Source of the DNA: Streptomyces liliifuscus
Lineage (GTDB): Bacteria > Actinomycetota > Actinomycetes > Streptomycetales > Streptomycetaceae
Length of the DNA stretch: 64,000 bases
Direction: 5' to 3'
Assembly: GCF_016598615.1 (NCBI RefSeq)
Contig: NZ_CP066831.1
Span: forward strand, 7,006,001-7,070,000
Shown piece after piece: positions 17,477-25,776 of this stretch. The translations under genes were made by a program, and so were the position numbers. The notes beneath the pieces were generated by a model. The model was given only the letters and a program-made list of their open reading frames with translations, was not told where the DNA came from and did no database searches. The number at the start of each line of letters is the position of its first letter. The stretch's first letter is position 1.

Positions 17477-20400
17477 CGTCCTGCCCGTTGAGCGACTTCA
17501 TCGACCGCAGCGAAGGAGCGGTGTCCTCCCGCCGCAGCGCCAGCAACGCGGTGACGGCCAGTGGCGCGACCACCACGGCTGCCAGCAGGAACACGACCTG
17601 ACCGAGCGGCAGTTCCACCAGTACCTCCGGGACCGGTCGGCTCGCCCCCGACGTCAGCACGATCAACGGAATCACCGCCCGCGTGAGAACAGCCCCCAGC
17701 GCCACCCCCACCACCAACGCCAGTGCCATCAGCACGCCCTGCTCGGCGGCGACCAACCGGGCGAGCTGACGCCGTGGCGCCCCCAGCGCGCGCAACAGCG
17801 CGAACTCACCGCTGCGCGCCTGCAACGACCCTGCCGTGCTCACGGCGAAGCCGACCGCCGCCAGCGCCGCCGCGACCACGGACGCCGCCGCGAACGCCGC
17901 CTCGGGACCCGCCCCGAAGGGGTCGTCCCGCAACTCCTCGGCGACCTCGTCGCGCACGACCACCTGCGACGGCTCGACATCGGGCCGCTCGCGCAACTCC
18001 GCTGCCACCCGCGCCGCGGCCCCCGGCTCGGTACGCAGCCACCACTCGCTGGGCGCGACACTCTCCCCGTACCGCTGCTCCAACACCCGGTTCACGGACC
18101 GGAGATCGACCAGCAGTGCCCCGCCGGACGGGTCCCCGCCACCGGCGTCCTGCGTGGTCGGCAGCGCCCGTACGTGCCCGACGATCCGCACCGGTACGGC
18201 CGAACCGCCGAAGGTCACGTCCACCCGTTGCCCCGTACGCGCGCCCGCGGCCTTGAGATAGCCGTCCGTGGCGATCGCCGCGACCTCGGGCACGGCGGGC
18301 CGGTCCACCCGCAGCCGGATCGTCAACGACGAGACCTCCCAGGCGTAGTCGCTGGGTACGTAGCCGGTGCCGTAGCGGACCGTCAGCGGCTTCTGGGACC
18401 TCACGGTCGCCGCCGACGGGCTGGAGTCCGCCTCGGGATCCGCCGTGCTGCTGTTGCTGCGGGACTTCGCCAGCCAGGACGCGGGCTGCTCAAGACGCTG
18501 CTCCGAGCCGTCGGCTGCCGTGGCCGTCAACTCCTCGACGGACAGCAGATGGCGCTCGGCGCGGCCCGTCGGCTGGAGCATGTCCAGCTGGATCCCGGTC
18601 AGCGCCAGCGGTTCGGCGGCACGGCCGGCCGGGGCCCCGGCCGCCTTCGCCAGATCCAGGGTGAGCCGGTGGGCCCGTCCGTCGGCGGGCAGTTCACCGA
18701 CCGGAACGCGGTACGGAGTGCCGTACCGGTCCTCCAGCGTCACCGCCACGTCCGCCGACATCTCGGAGCGGAACGCCGCCGGGCCCGAACCCGACCCCTC
18801 AGCGGCCGACCCCTTCACCGGCGCGGCCTCCGCCCGGATCCGCAGCGCCAGCCCCAGACGCGTACTCCCCTTCGGCAGCACCGCGCCGGGCGACGCGGTC
18901 CCCTTCGGCCCGAGCCCGGCCAGCATCCGCCCCACCGGCTCCTGGGCCAGATCACCGCGCATCAGCAGACCGTCCTCGCCCCCGGAGTCCGCCGTGTCCA
19001 GCGCCAGCACCGTCGCCGTCCGGTTCCCGGACAGCGGCAGCGTCGTACGCACCGCGGGAGCCGTTCCGCTCACGCCGTCGACCGCCGAGTAGATCCCGGC
19101 CTGCCCCAGTCCGCTCTCGCCCGCGCCCGTCACACGTACGGACGTGCCGGCCCTGAAGTCCGCCTGGTCGTCCTGCGAGCCGTTCCACGACGCGCCCTGG
19201 CCGATCGCGAGCATGCCCATGGCGATGGCGAGGACGAGCAGCAGGACGGGCCCGGCGCCGCGCATCGGACGGCGGCTGAACTGCCAGCCCGCGAGCGCCG
19301 TCGGCAGCCCCCGGCCGCTCGCCGCGCGCCGCTCCGCGAGGCGGGCGACGGGAGGCAGCAGACGCAGGGTGAGAACCGTTCCGGCGAGCAGGGCGAGCGC
19401 GGGCGCGGAGACGAGGAGCGGATCGATGCCGAGCGTGCCCGAACGGTCGTCCGTGACGGCACCGGACTTCTGGCTGCTCAACTGCCAGTACGCGACCGCC
19501 GCGATCACCAGCAGACCCACGTCCGCACCGGCCCGTACCGGCGCGGGCAGTGCCCTGGCCCGGCCGCCGCCTCCCGAACCACCGGTCAGCGCGGGCAGGG
19601 TCACCGCAAGCGCGCACCCGAGGGCCACCCCGGCCGCCACCACCCACACCCCGCCGGCCGTCACCGAGGTGTCCAGCCGCAGCCCGATCCGCGACAGGGC
19701 ACCCTGCCCGGCCAGCAGTCGCGTCAACGGGCCGGCGAGCAGCGGGGCGCACAGCGCGGCCGGGATCGCCAGCAGCAGTGCCTCCAGCGCGGCGAGCCAC
19801 GCCACCCGGCCGCGCGTGGCGCCACGCGCCCGCAACAGCCGTGTCTCACCGGCCCGTTCGACGCTCAGCAGCCGGGCCACGAGCAGCAGCGCGTACCCGG
19901 CGAGCAGCGAGAGCTGGAGCGCCACGATCAGCAGGGTCGAACGGGAGACCAGCAACGACCGTTCGACCCGGTCCAGTTCCTCCGGCAACGATGTCGTGAC
20001 GGCCGTGGTGCCGTGCAGCGAGGGGGACTTGAGCAGCGAACGGGGCCCGGAGTGTGCCGCGTCCCGCAGGGTGCCGATCCGCCCGGTCGTCAGCGTGGAG
20101 AAGTCGGCGGACGCCAGCCAGCCGGTCTGCCCGGCGCTCACCGTCACGCCCGCCCGGTCGGCCTGGTCGGTCCCGTCGGTCCGGTCCGTCTGTCCGCTGT
20201 CCGTCGCCGCCGCGAGCACCGCCGGATCGGCGAGCAGCGGGCCGTACGTCGTGAAGTCCAGCCTGCTGACGCCGCGTCCGCGCAGGTCCTCCAACTGCCA
20301 GTAGGGGGAGGTGACTCGTGCCGGCCGGTAGACCCCGGTCACCTGGACCCGCACCTTGGGTCCGCCGAACCGGTCGACGAGTGTCAGCTGTGCGCCCGCC

Positions 20401-20909
20401 TTCAGCGCGAGTTCCCGCGCGGCCGCCTCGGGAAGGGCCACCTCGATCTCGCGGCTGTCCCCCGGGGCACCGGGCAGGCGGCCCGAGACCATCCGCACCT
20501 GGGTCCGGTCGAGCGCCGCGAAGTGTGTGAGGTCCGGGTCGCCCGAGCGTTCGGCCGCGGGCTGCAGCGACCTCGGCAGCGCGTACGGCCCCGACCGCGT
20601 CAGCGTCCGCAGTGTCACCGGCAGGCCGTCGTAGGTGCGCCGCGCGCCCTCCCGTACGGCCTTGTCGGCGGCGGCGCGTTCCTGCGGGGGCACGTCGGCC
20701 TTGACGATCAGCGTCGTGGCCGCCGCGCTCTCCTCGCGCCCGGCACCCCGTGAGGTGTCGAGGAGCGAGTGGCGCAGGGCGGCGTCACCGATCGCGCCGG
20801 AGTACGCGGTGAGGGTCGCGAGGACCGACGTGGTGAGCACGACGGTCAGCAGCGCGGCGGCCAGCAGCAGCCGGTGTGCTCGCACGCGCGAAAGAACGAA
20901 CCCCGTCAC
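17469..20909 (-). CDS. Large FtsX-type ABC transporter permease (first of pair)
   Basis: 1146 residues, first gene of the four-gene operon, starting GTG 20909. N-terminal helix (LLLAAALLTVVLTTSVLATL), a large outer domain, a set of helices at the middle (LLIVALQLSLLAGYALLLVARLL; LLAIPAALCAPLLAGPL), a second outer domain with Trp/Tyr-rich beta sequence, and a C-terminal FtsX domain (AAASVVAAALAAVGFAVSTAG ... EFALLRALGAPRRQLARLVAAEQG ... VVFLLAAVVVAPLAVTALLAL). The repeated FtsX architecture and length match Streptomyces MacB-like permeases. It and the second permease are homologous in plan but not near-identical, so a heterodimer is likely. Confidence 0.88.
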   Translation of the reverse strand: MTGFVLSRVRAHRLLLAAALLTVVLTTSVLATLTAYSGAIGDAALRHSLLDTSRGAGREESAAATTLIVKADVPPQERAAADKAVREGARRTYDGLPVTLRTLTRSGPYALPRSLQPAAERSGDPDLTHFAALDRTQVRMVSGRLPGAPGDSREIEVALPEAAARELALKAGAQLTLVDRFGGPKVRVQVTGVYRPARVTSPYWQLEDLRGRGVSRLDFTTYGPLLADPAVLAAATDSGQTDRTDGTDQADRAGVTVSAGQTGWLASADFSTLTTGRIGTLRDAAHSGPRSLLKSPSLHGTTAVTTSLPEELDRVERSLLVSRSTLLIVALQLSLLAGYALLLVARLLSVERAGETRLLRARGATRGRVAWLAALEALLLAIPAALCAPLLAGPLTRLLAGQGALSRIGLRLDTSVTAGGVWVVAAGVALGCALAVTLPALTGGSGGGGRARALPAPVRAGADVGLLVIAAVAYWQLSSQKSGAVTDDRSGTLGIDPLLVSAPALALLAGTVLTLRLLPPVARLAERRAASGRGLPTALAGWQFSRRPMRGAGPVLLLVLAIAMGMLAIGQGASWNGSQDDQADFRAGTSVRVTGAGESGLGQAGIYSAVDGVSGTAPAVRTTLPLSGNRTATVLALDTADSGGEDGLLMRGDLAQEPVGRMLAGLGPKGTASPGAVLPKGSTRLGLALRIRAEAAPVKGSAAEGSGSGPAAFRSEMSADVAVTLEDRYGTPYRVPVGELPADGRAHRLTLDLAKAAGAPAGRAAEPLALTGIQLDMLQPTGRAERHLLSVEELTATAADGSEQRLEQPASWLAKSRSNSSTADPEADSSPSAATVRSQKPLTVRYGTGYVPSDYAWEVSSLTIRLRVDRPAVPEVAAIATDGYLKAAGARTGQRVDVTFGGSAVPVRIVGHVRALPTTQDAGGGDPSGGALLVDLRSVNRVLEQRYGESVAPSEWWLRTEPGAAARVAAELRERPDVEPSQVVVRDEVAEELRDDPFGAGPEAAFAAASVVAAALAAVGFAVSTAGSLQARSGEFALLRALGAPRRQLARLVAAEQGVLMALALVVGVALGAVLTRAVIPLIVLTSGASRPVPEVLVELPLGQVVFLLAAVVVAPLAVTALLALRREDTAPSLRSMKSLNGQDGE

Positions 20910-21072
20910 CCGGCCCCCCGCCGTATCCCGGAATCCCCGTCACTCCGGATCTTCGGCGATGTTGTCAGAGGTGACGGCCCCGGGGTAAGCGCTTGAGAAC
21001 CGACTTTGACCGGATCGTGACCGGAATCCGGCGACGGCCGACCGGAATGCGCGCGTCAGCCGGGTGCGGTGC

Positions 21073-21477
21073 TCAGCCCTCCGTGTTCACCATCGACGCC
21101 GCCGCGTACGTCAGGTAGTTCCACAGCGTGTGCTCGTGCTCCTCGGAGAGGCCGAGCTCGTCGACGGCCACCCGCATGTGCTTCAGCCAGGCGTCGTGCG
21201 CCGCGCGGTCGACGGCGAACGGGGCGTGCCGCATCCGCAGCCGGGGGTGACCGCGGTTCTCGCTGTACGTGGTCGGGCCGCCCCAGTACTGGATCAGGAA
21301 CAGCGTGAAGCGTTCCTCGGCCGGGCCCAGGTCCTCCTCGGGATACATGGGCCGCAGCAGCGGGTCCTCGGCGACGCCCTCGTAGAACCGGTGCACCAGT
21401 CGCCGGAAGGTCTCCTCGCCGCCGACCTGCTCGTAGAAGGTCTGCTCCTGAAGCGTGCCGCGCGGAATCTCTTTCAC
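21073..21477 (-). CDS. glbO: Group II truncated haemoglobin
   Basis: Single-domain globin of 134 residues, the usual length of trHbO. Tyr B10 in HRFYEGVAED, the CD-corner followed by FLIQYWGGP with the Trp G8 and the conserved YWGGP motif, and proximal His F8 in MRHAPF are visible. Group II globins bind O2/NO and are linked to nitrosative stress or redox buffering. Starts at GTG 21477; the only in-frame ATG options upstream stop immediately. It stands alone between the permease operon and a divergent methyltransferase gene. Confidence 0.93.
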   Translation of the reverse strand: MKEIPRGTLQEQTFYEQVGGEETFRRLVHRFYEGVAEDPLLRPMYPEEDLGPAEERFTLFLIQYWGGPTTYSENRGHPRLRMRHAPFAVDRAAHDAWLKHMRVAVDELGLSEEHEHTLWNYLTYAAASMVNTEG

Positions 21478-21530
21478 GCGTCCATGGTCTCAGACCGGGT
21501 GACCGAGGACTCAAGGCTTAGGACCACCCG

Positions 21531-21620
21531 AATCGAAGGGCCGGTTCCGGATCATCGATGGGCCGGTTCCGGATGGTCGGTTCCGGGCCGTCGAAGGGCC
21601 GGTTCCGGATCGGTCGGCCC
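21531..21620 (+). repeat. Short tandem repeats GGGCCGGTTCCGGAT
   Basis: The 15-mer GGGCCGGTTCCGGAT occurs at about 21538, 21560 and 21595, with a degenerate copy (GGTCGGTTCCGGGCC) between. The spacers begin with CATCGAT or CGTCGAA. The array lies in the divergent gap between the globin and methyltransferase genes, 40 bases before the methyltransferase start, so it may act as an operator or be a neutral repeat. Confidence 0.65.
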
Positions 21621-21661
21621 CGGCGCTCGCCTCCCGGCCCGTCCGGCAGCACAGTGGAGGT

Positions 21662-22651
21662 ATGGGCGCGCACGCCATCGACCCCGGTCTCGACGACCTC
21701 GCCGCCACGGCGCGGGCGGCGCTGGTGCGCGAGATCGAGGCGAGCGGGGCCTGGGCCACCGACCCCGTCTGGCGGGAGGCCTTCGAGAGCGTCCCGCGCC
21801 ACCTCTTCGTGCCGTACTACTACGTCGGCGCGCTCGGCGGCGGCTACGAGCGCCGGTGGGGCGAGGATCCCAGCCCGCGCAGGCGCGAGAACTGGGTGCG
21901 CGGCGCGTACGCGGACGCCCCGCTGGCCACCCGGGTGCGCGACGGCGAGCTGCTGTCGTCCAGCAGCCAGCCCTCCCTGATGGCGAAGATGCTGGCAGAG
22001 CTGGCGGTAAGGGACGGCGACGCGGTCCTGGAGATCGGCGCGGGCACCGGTTACAACGCGGCCCTGCTCTCGCACCGGCTGGGCGACGGGCAGGTCACCA
22101 CGGTCGATCTGGACCCGGAGATCACCGACTCCGCCCGGCGGCACCTGGCCCTCGCCGGCCACCACCCCACCGTCGTCACCGGCGACGGGGCGCGCGGCTG
22201 TCCGGAGCGCGCCCCCTTCGACCGGATCATCGCGACCTGCACGCTCAGCACGATCCCGCGCGTCTGGCTGGCCCAGTGCGCCCCGGGCGCCCGGATCCTC
22301 GCGCCGTTCGCCACCGGCCTCATCGCGCTGCGGGTGCGCGACTCCGAGTACGCCGAGGGCCGCTTCCTGCACACGCCCGCCTACTTCGTGCCCCTGCGCG
22401 GCGGTGGCCCGCCCGGGCCGGAGCTCCCGGACGTGGACCTGACGGGGCTGCCGCGCCGGACCAGGAGCCACGAGCTGTTCCGCTTCCTGCTGACCCTGAC
22501 GGCGGACAGCCTCGACCCGCACGAGGCGTACGGGATCTGGGAGCGCGAGGGGCAGCCGCCCAGGCAGCGGTACGGGATCACGGTCGGCGGCGGCCGCGCG
22601 TGGGCATGGCTGGACGACCCCGAGGGGCCGTACACCTGGCCGCTGCCGTGA
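21662..22651 (+). CDS. PCMT-like SAM-dependent methyltransferase
   Basis: 329-residue Rossmann methyltransferase of the protein-L-isoaspartate O-methyltransferase group. N-terminal helix VPRHLFVPYYY and the SSSSQPSLMAKML stretch correspond to PCMT's substrate-binding start; motif I is VLEIGAGTGYNAALL, motif post I VTTVDLDPEI, and motif II DRIIATCTLSTIPRVW. The C-terminal 90 residues are an added beta-rich domain found in actinobacterial relatives. Such proteins act in isoaspartate repair or on peptide natural products; no peptide precursor is encoded next door, so repair-like function is a guess. The GGAGGT lies directly against the ATG (one-base spacing), an odd initiation context. Confidence 0.85.
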   Translation: MGAHAIDPGLDDLAATARAALVREIEASGAWATDPVWREAFESVPRHLFVPYYYVGALGGGYERRWGEDPSPRRRENWVRGAYADAPLATRVRDGELLSSSSQPSLMAKMLAELAVRDGDAVLEIGAGTGYNAALLSHRLGDGQVTTVDLDPEITDSARRHLALAGHHPTVVTGDGARGCPERAPFDRIIATCTLSTIPRVWLAQCAPGARILAPFATGLIALRVRDSEYAEGRFLHTPAYFVPLRGGGPPGPELPDVDLTGLPRRTRSHELFRFLLTLTADSLDPHEAYGIWEREGQPPRQRYGITVGGGRAWAWLDDPEGPYTWPLP

Positions 22652-22674
22652 GCTCCGCCGGTCGTGCGGTTCGT

Positions 22675-22710
22675 CGGCTGCGGATCGTTCGTGGCTGGTC
22701 GCGCCCCGCG
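22675..22710 (-). repeat. Copy of a dispersed intergenic repeat (family A, variant)
   Basis: Reads on the minus strand as CGCGACCAGCCACGAACG followed by GATCCGCAGCCG, matching the family A copies at 51693 and 60467 over the part GCGCGAYCAGCCACGA but lacking the AACT block of the GGGGAACTGCG core. Lies in the convergent gap after the methyltransferase gene. The family is common in Streptomyces intergenic gaps. Confidence 0.6.
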
Positions 22711-22769
22711 GCGGAGCCGCCCATGGTCACAGCCCCGCGCCCCGCGCTCCTTACGGGGTCCGGCCTTGC

Positions 22770-24197
22770 CTAGCCCCGTCGGATCGTGATCGTCGTCCAC
22801 GCGCCCACGTGCACTCGGTCGCCGTCCTGCAGCGGTACGGGGACGAAGGGCTGGATGGGCTCCTCGGCGCCGTTGACCGTGGTGCCGTTCGTGGAGTTCT
22901 GGTCGACGACCGCCCAGCTGCCGTCGGGCTGCTGGACCAGCACCGCGTGCTGGTGCGAGACGCCCGGGTCCTCCGGCGGCACCGCCAGGTCGATGTCAGG
23001 GGACTCGCCCGTGGAGTGACGGCGGCGGCCGATGGTGATCTGGTTGCCGGTGAGCGGACGCTGCTGCTCGGGCGAGTACGCGGGCAGGTTGAGCCCCGCG
23101 GCCTCCGGTCCCGAGCGCTGCATCATCGCCATGAAGTACTCACGGTCGGGTCCGATCGTGATGCTCCACGACAGCGGCTGCTGCTGGTAGCCGGGGGGCG
23201 CCTGCGTCGAGCCGGGCTGCGGGTAGCCGTAGCCACCGCCCGGTCCGCCACCGGGGCCGGGAGGACCGCCGGGGCCGCCAGGACCGCCGGGCGTACCGGT
23301 CGACGGGGGCGGAAGCACCCAGTCGTCCTCACCGCCGCCGAAGGACTGCCCGCCGGGACCGCCGGGACCACCAGGACCGCCGGGGCCACCGGGACCCTGA
23401 GGGTGCCTGGTCTCCTGCGGGTACGCGGGCGGAGCGGGCGGGCCGGACTGCTGATACCCCTGCGGAGCACCGGGACCGCCGGGACCACCCGGACCGCCCG
23501 GCCCGTTCGGTCCGCCAGGACCGCCGAGACCGTTCGGGCCGCCGGGGCCACCAGGTCCGCCCTGTCCACCGGGGCCGCCGGGCCCACCAGGGCCGTTGGG
23601 TCCGCCGGGAGGTCCGCCGGGACCGCCGAAGCCACCGGGCATCCCGGGCCCCGTGGCGCCGGGCCCGGGCGGTGGCGGTACCGGTCGTGACGGGTCACCG
23701 GGGAAGCCCGAGGGGTTCTCGCCGTACGGCGGGATCGGCTCGGCGGGCCGGTTCATCTGCGAGGGCCGGGAGCCCTGGTAGTCGTACCCGCCGGGCTGTC
23801 CGGGCGGCTGCTGCTGGAAGCGCAGCGCCGGGTTCTGGCCGCCGGGACCAGGACCGGGACCGGCGCCGGGCCCCGGAGGGCGCGGCGCGGCCGGGGTGTA
23901 CGAGGTCGCGGTGTTCGTCAGGAAGTTCCACCGGCACTCCTCGCAGAACGGCGCCCCGCCCTCACGCGGGGTACGGCACTGCGGGCAGAGCTCGGCCGAG
24001 GGCGCGTCGGGCACCGCGGAGAGATGCGGGCGGCCGCCCTGGCCGGGCGGCGGGGGCGAACCGGGCGGCGGATAGCCGTAGCCGGCCGCCGGGGGCGGCG
24101 GTGGAGGTGGCGGGGGCACGGCACCGGCCATGCGGTGACCGCAGACCTCGCACCAGTCGTCGGAACCCGACTGGTGTCCGTTCGGGCAGGTCGGCAT
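22770..24197 (-). CDS. Zinc-ribbon, Gly/Pro-rich, C-terminal FHA-domain protein
   Basis: 475 residues. Two zinc-ribbon-like modules at the N-terminus (CPNGH...CEVCGH and CPQC...CEEC), then a proline run, a 130-residue GGP repeat region resembling collagen-type triplets, and a C-terminal FHA domain. The FHA shows the conserved ITIGRRRHSTG, SHQHAVL and DQNSTNGTTVNG blocks, so phosphothreonine binding is expected to be intact. Last gene of the glnX-glnH-pknG-like operon, so a natural reader of PknG phosphorylation (inference, by analogy with GarA/OdhI, although those FHA proteins are much shorter and lack the zinc modules). Starts at ATG 24197 after a 117-bp gap. Confidence 0.9.
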   Translation of the reverse strand: MPTCPNGHQSGSDDWCEVCGHRMAGAVPPPPPPPPPAAGYGYPPPGSPPPPGQGGRPHLSAVPDAPSAELCPQCRTPREGGAPFCEECRWNFLTNTATSYTPAAPRPPGPGAGPGPGPGGQNPALRFQQQPPGQPGGYDYQGSRPSQMNRPAEPIPPYGENPSGFPGDPSRPVPPPPGPGATGPGMPGGFGGPGGPPGGPNGPGGPGGPGGQGGPGGPGGPNGLGGPGGPNGPGGPGGPGGPGAPQGYQQSGPPAPPAYPQETRHPQGPGGPGGPGGPGGPGGQSFGGGEDDWVLPPPSTGTPGGPGGPGGPPGPGGGPGGGYGYPQPGSTQAPPGYQQQPLSWSITIGPDREYFMAMMQRSGPEAAGLNLPAYSPEQQRPLTGNQITIGRRRHSTGESPDIDLAVPPEDPGVSHQHAVLVQQPDGSWAVVDQNSTNGTTVNGAEEPIQPFVPVPLQDGDRVHVGAWTTITIRRG

Positions 24198-24314
24198 GTC
24201 GGCGCTTCCCCCTCTCCTGTTCCGGCCCGAGAGGGCCGCAAATCGTGCAAACCGCTTGCGTACTGCTGGTTACTGCCTGCTTGTTGCCGCGCTCGCTGCC
24301 GAGCGCGTACTGCT

Positions 24315-25661
24315 CTACTTCTTTACACGAACAGTCTTTGTGGACCGTGTCTCGAGAGTCATCTCGTCGGCCTCCGCGACCTTCGCCTTCAATCGCACAG
24401 TACCTGCCGCGGCGTCGACCACGTCCACCACCTTCGAAAGCAGTTTCGCCGTATCCGCGTTTCCGGAGGCGCTGGCGAGCTGAACGGCACGTCCCAGCTT
24501 GGCCGTTGCTCCGTCGACATCTCCCGCTTTGCGGGCATCCAGGCCCTGTTGGATGACTTGTGCCAGTTCCGCCTGGCCCGTGTAGTGCGCGACCTGCGGA
24601 TTGATCGACGTGGACGCCGCCATGTCGTCGGTCCACACGGCCCGTACGAGACCCTGGGCGCCCAGGGTCTGGGCGGTGCCGTCGCCCTGCGGGATCACCA
24701 GGGAGACGCGGGCGGCCAGCATCTCCTGGCCGAGGTCGGCCTCGGGGACCTCGACGCACACGTGGTAGTCGCGGGACTCGTCACCCCAGGAGCCGGTGGG
24801 GTAGTCCCCGGCACGCGGGCCCGCCTCCGTGCGGCGGTCGGTCAGCTCCTCGACCGTGGGCGCGACCTGCTTGACGAACCTGATCGACGTGCCGACCGGG
24901 GTCCACAGCCGCAGCGCCACGTCCGCGACCTCCTTGCCCATGGCCGTCTCCATCATCTGCGTGAAGTCGGCGGACAGGCCCGCCGGGTCGGCGACGATGT
25001 CGGAGGTGCCGAGCAGCGCGGACGCGATCCCGGTGACCTCCTTGACCTCCCAGTCCGTGCCGACGCCCCGCGCGTCCGCGGTGAACCGGCCCGCGCAGGC
25101 CTCCAGCGCGGCCTTGAGGTCCTCGGGCGACTCGTGTTCGTTGCGGCCGTCGGTGAGCACGATGCCGTGCCGGATGGCGACGTCCGCCGAGGACAGCAGC
25201 CGGTCCGCCAGCCGCAGCCAGGTGCCGATCGCCGTGCCGCCGCCCGCGCTCAGCTTGCGCAGCGCCTGCTTGGCCTGGTCGCGGGTCTGCGCGTCGGCGA
25301 CGGCGAGCCGGCCGCCGCCCGGGTAGACCTCCTTGGCCACATGCGTCCCGCCGATGACCGCGAAGTGCACCCCGTCGCGCACCGCGTCGATCGCCGCGGC
25401 CGTCGCGTCCCGGGCGCCCCGCATCTTCGTCGGCGGGTAGTCCATGGACCCCGAACAGTCGACCATGATCGCCACGGCCGCGTCCGGGCCCTCACCCGGC
25501 GTGTAGAGGTGGGGTGCCGCCACGGCACTGCCCACGGTGCCGCCGCCGGTCGAGGTCACCGTGACGATCGCGTTGACCTCACGGCCGCCCTCCGGCAGGT
25601 ACTCGTTCTGGTAGACGTCCACCGAGAACTGCGGCACGTTCGACTTCGAGAAATTGGCCAT
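24315..25661 (-). CDS. VWA (von Willebrand A) domain protein
   Basis: 448-residue soluble protein. The N-terminus (FSKSNVPQFSVDVYQNEYLPEGG) begins the Streptomyces family. The MIDAS motif is intact as DCSGSMD, with threonine in TAIGTW and aspartate in LTDGRNEHE, so it should bind a metal and a protein ligand. The second half is beta-rich (VADVALRLWTPVG...) and ends with a helical segment (AELAQVIQQGLDARKAGDVDGATAKLGRAVQLA) that resembles a TPR-like repeat. ATG 25661 has GAGAAGG upstream. Coupled with PP2C (116-bp gap) and FHA proteins; VWA plus FHA plus kinase/phosphatase sets recur in bacterial signalling operons. Confidence 0.9.
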   Translation of the reverse strand: MANFSKSNVPQFSVDVYQNEYLPEGGREVNAIVTVTSTGGGTVGSAVAAPHLYTPGEGPDAAVAIMVDCSGSMDYPPTKMRGARDATAAAIDAVRDGVHFAVIGGTHVAKEVYPGGGRLAVADAQTRDQAKQALRKLSAGGGTAIGTWLRLADRLLSSADVAIRHGIVLTDGRNEHESPEDLKAALEACAGRFTADARGVGTDWEVKEVTGIASALLGTSDIVADPAGLSADFTQMMETAMGKEVADVALRLWTPVGTSIRFVKQVAPTVEELTDRRTEAGPRAGDYPTGSWGDESRDYHVCVEVPEADLGQEMLAARVSLVIPQGDGTAQTLGAQGLVRAVWTDDMAASTSINPQVAHYTGQAELAQVIQQGLDARKAGDVDGATAKLGRAVQLASASGNADTAKLLSKVVDVVDAAAGTVRLKAKVAEADEMTLETRSTKTVRVKK

Positions 25662-25776
25662 GCCTTCTCTGCTCCCCCTCAGGACTCCCACGAGGTGTGG
25701 GTGATGTCGGTGGGCGGACCGGTCCCCTCCGGTCCTGGCCCCTCCGAGGCCGACGCCGTTTCGTACCGCTTCGGCC

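Noticed and set aside
17175..20753. 1192-aa plus-strand open frame
   Set aside because: It is entirely antisense to the first permease (FtsX domains and helices clear on the minus strand) and composed of Arg/Gln-rich low-complexity sequence, a codon-bias shadow.
21662..22651. Methyltransferase as part of a peptide (lanthipeptide) cluster
   Set aside because: No precursor, lanthipeptide synthetase or other cluster gene is present nearby; PCMT-like repair or unknown protein methylation is the more modest reading.
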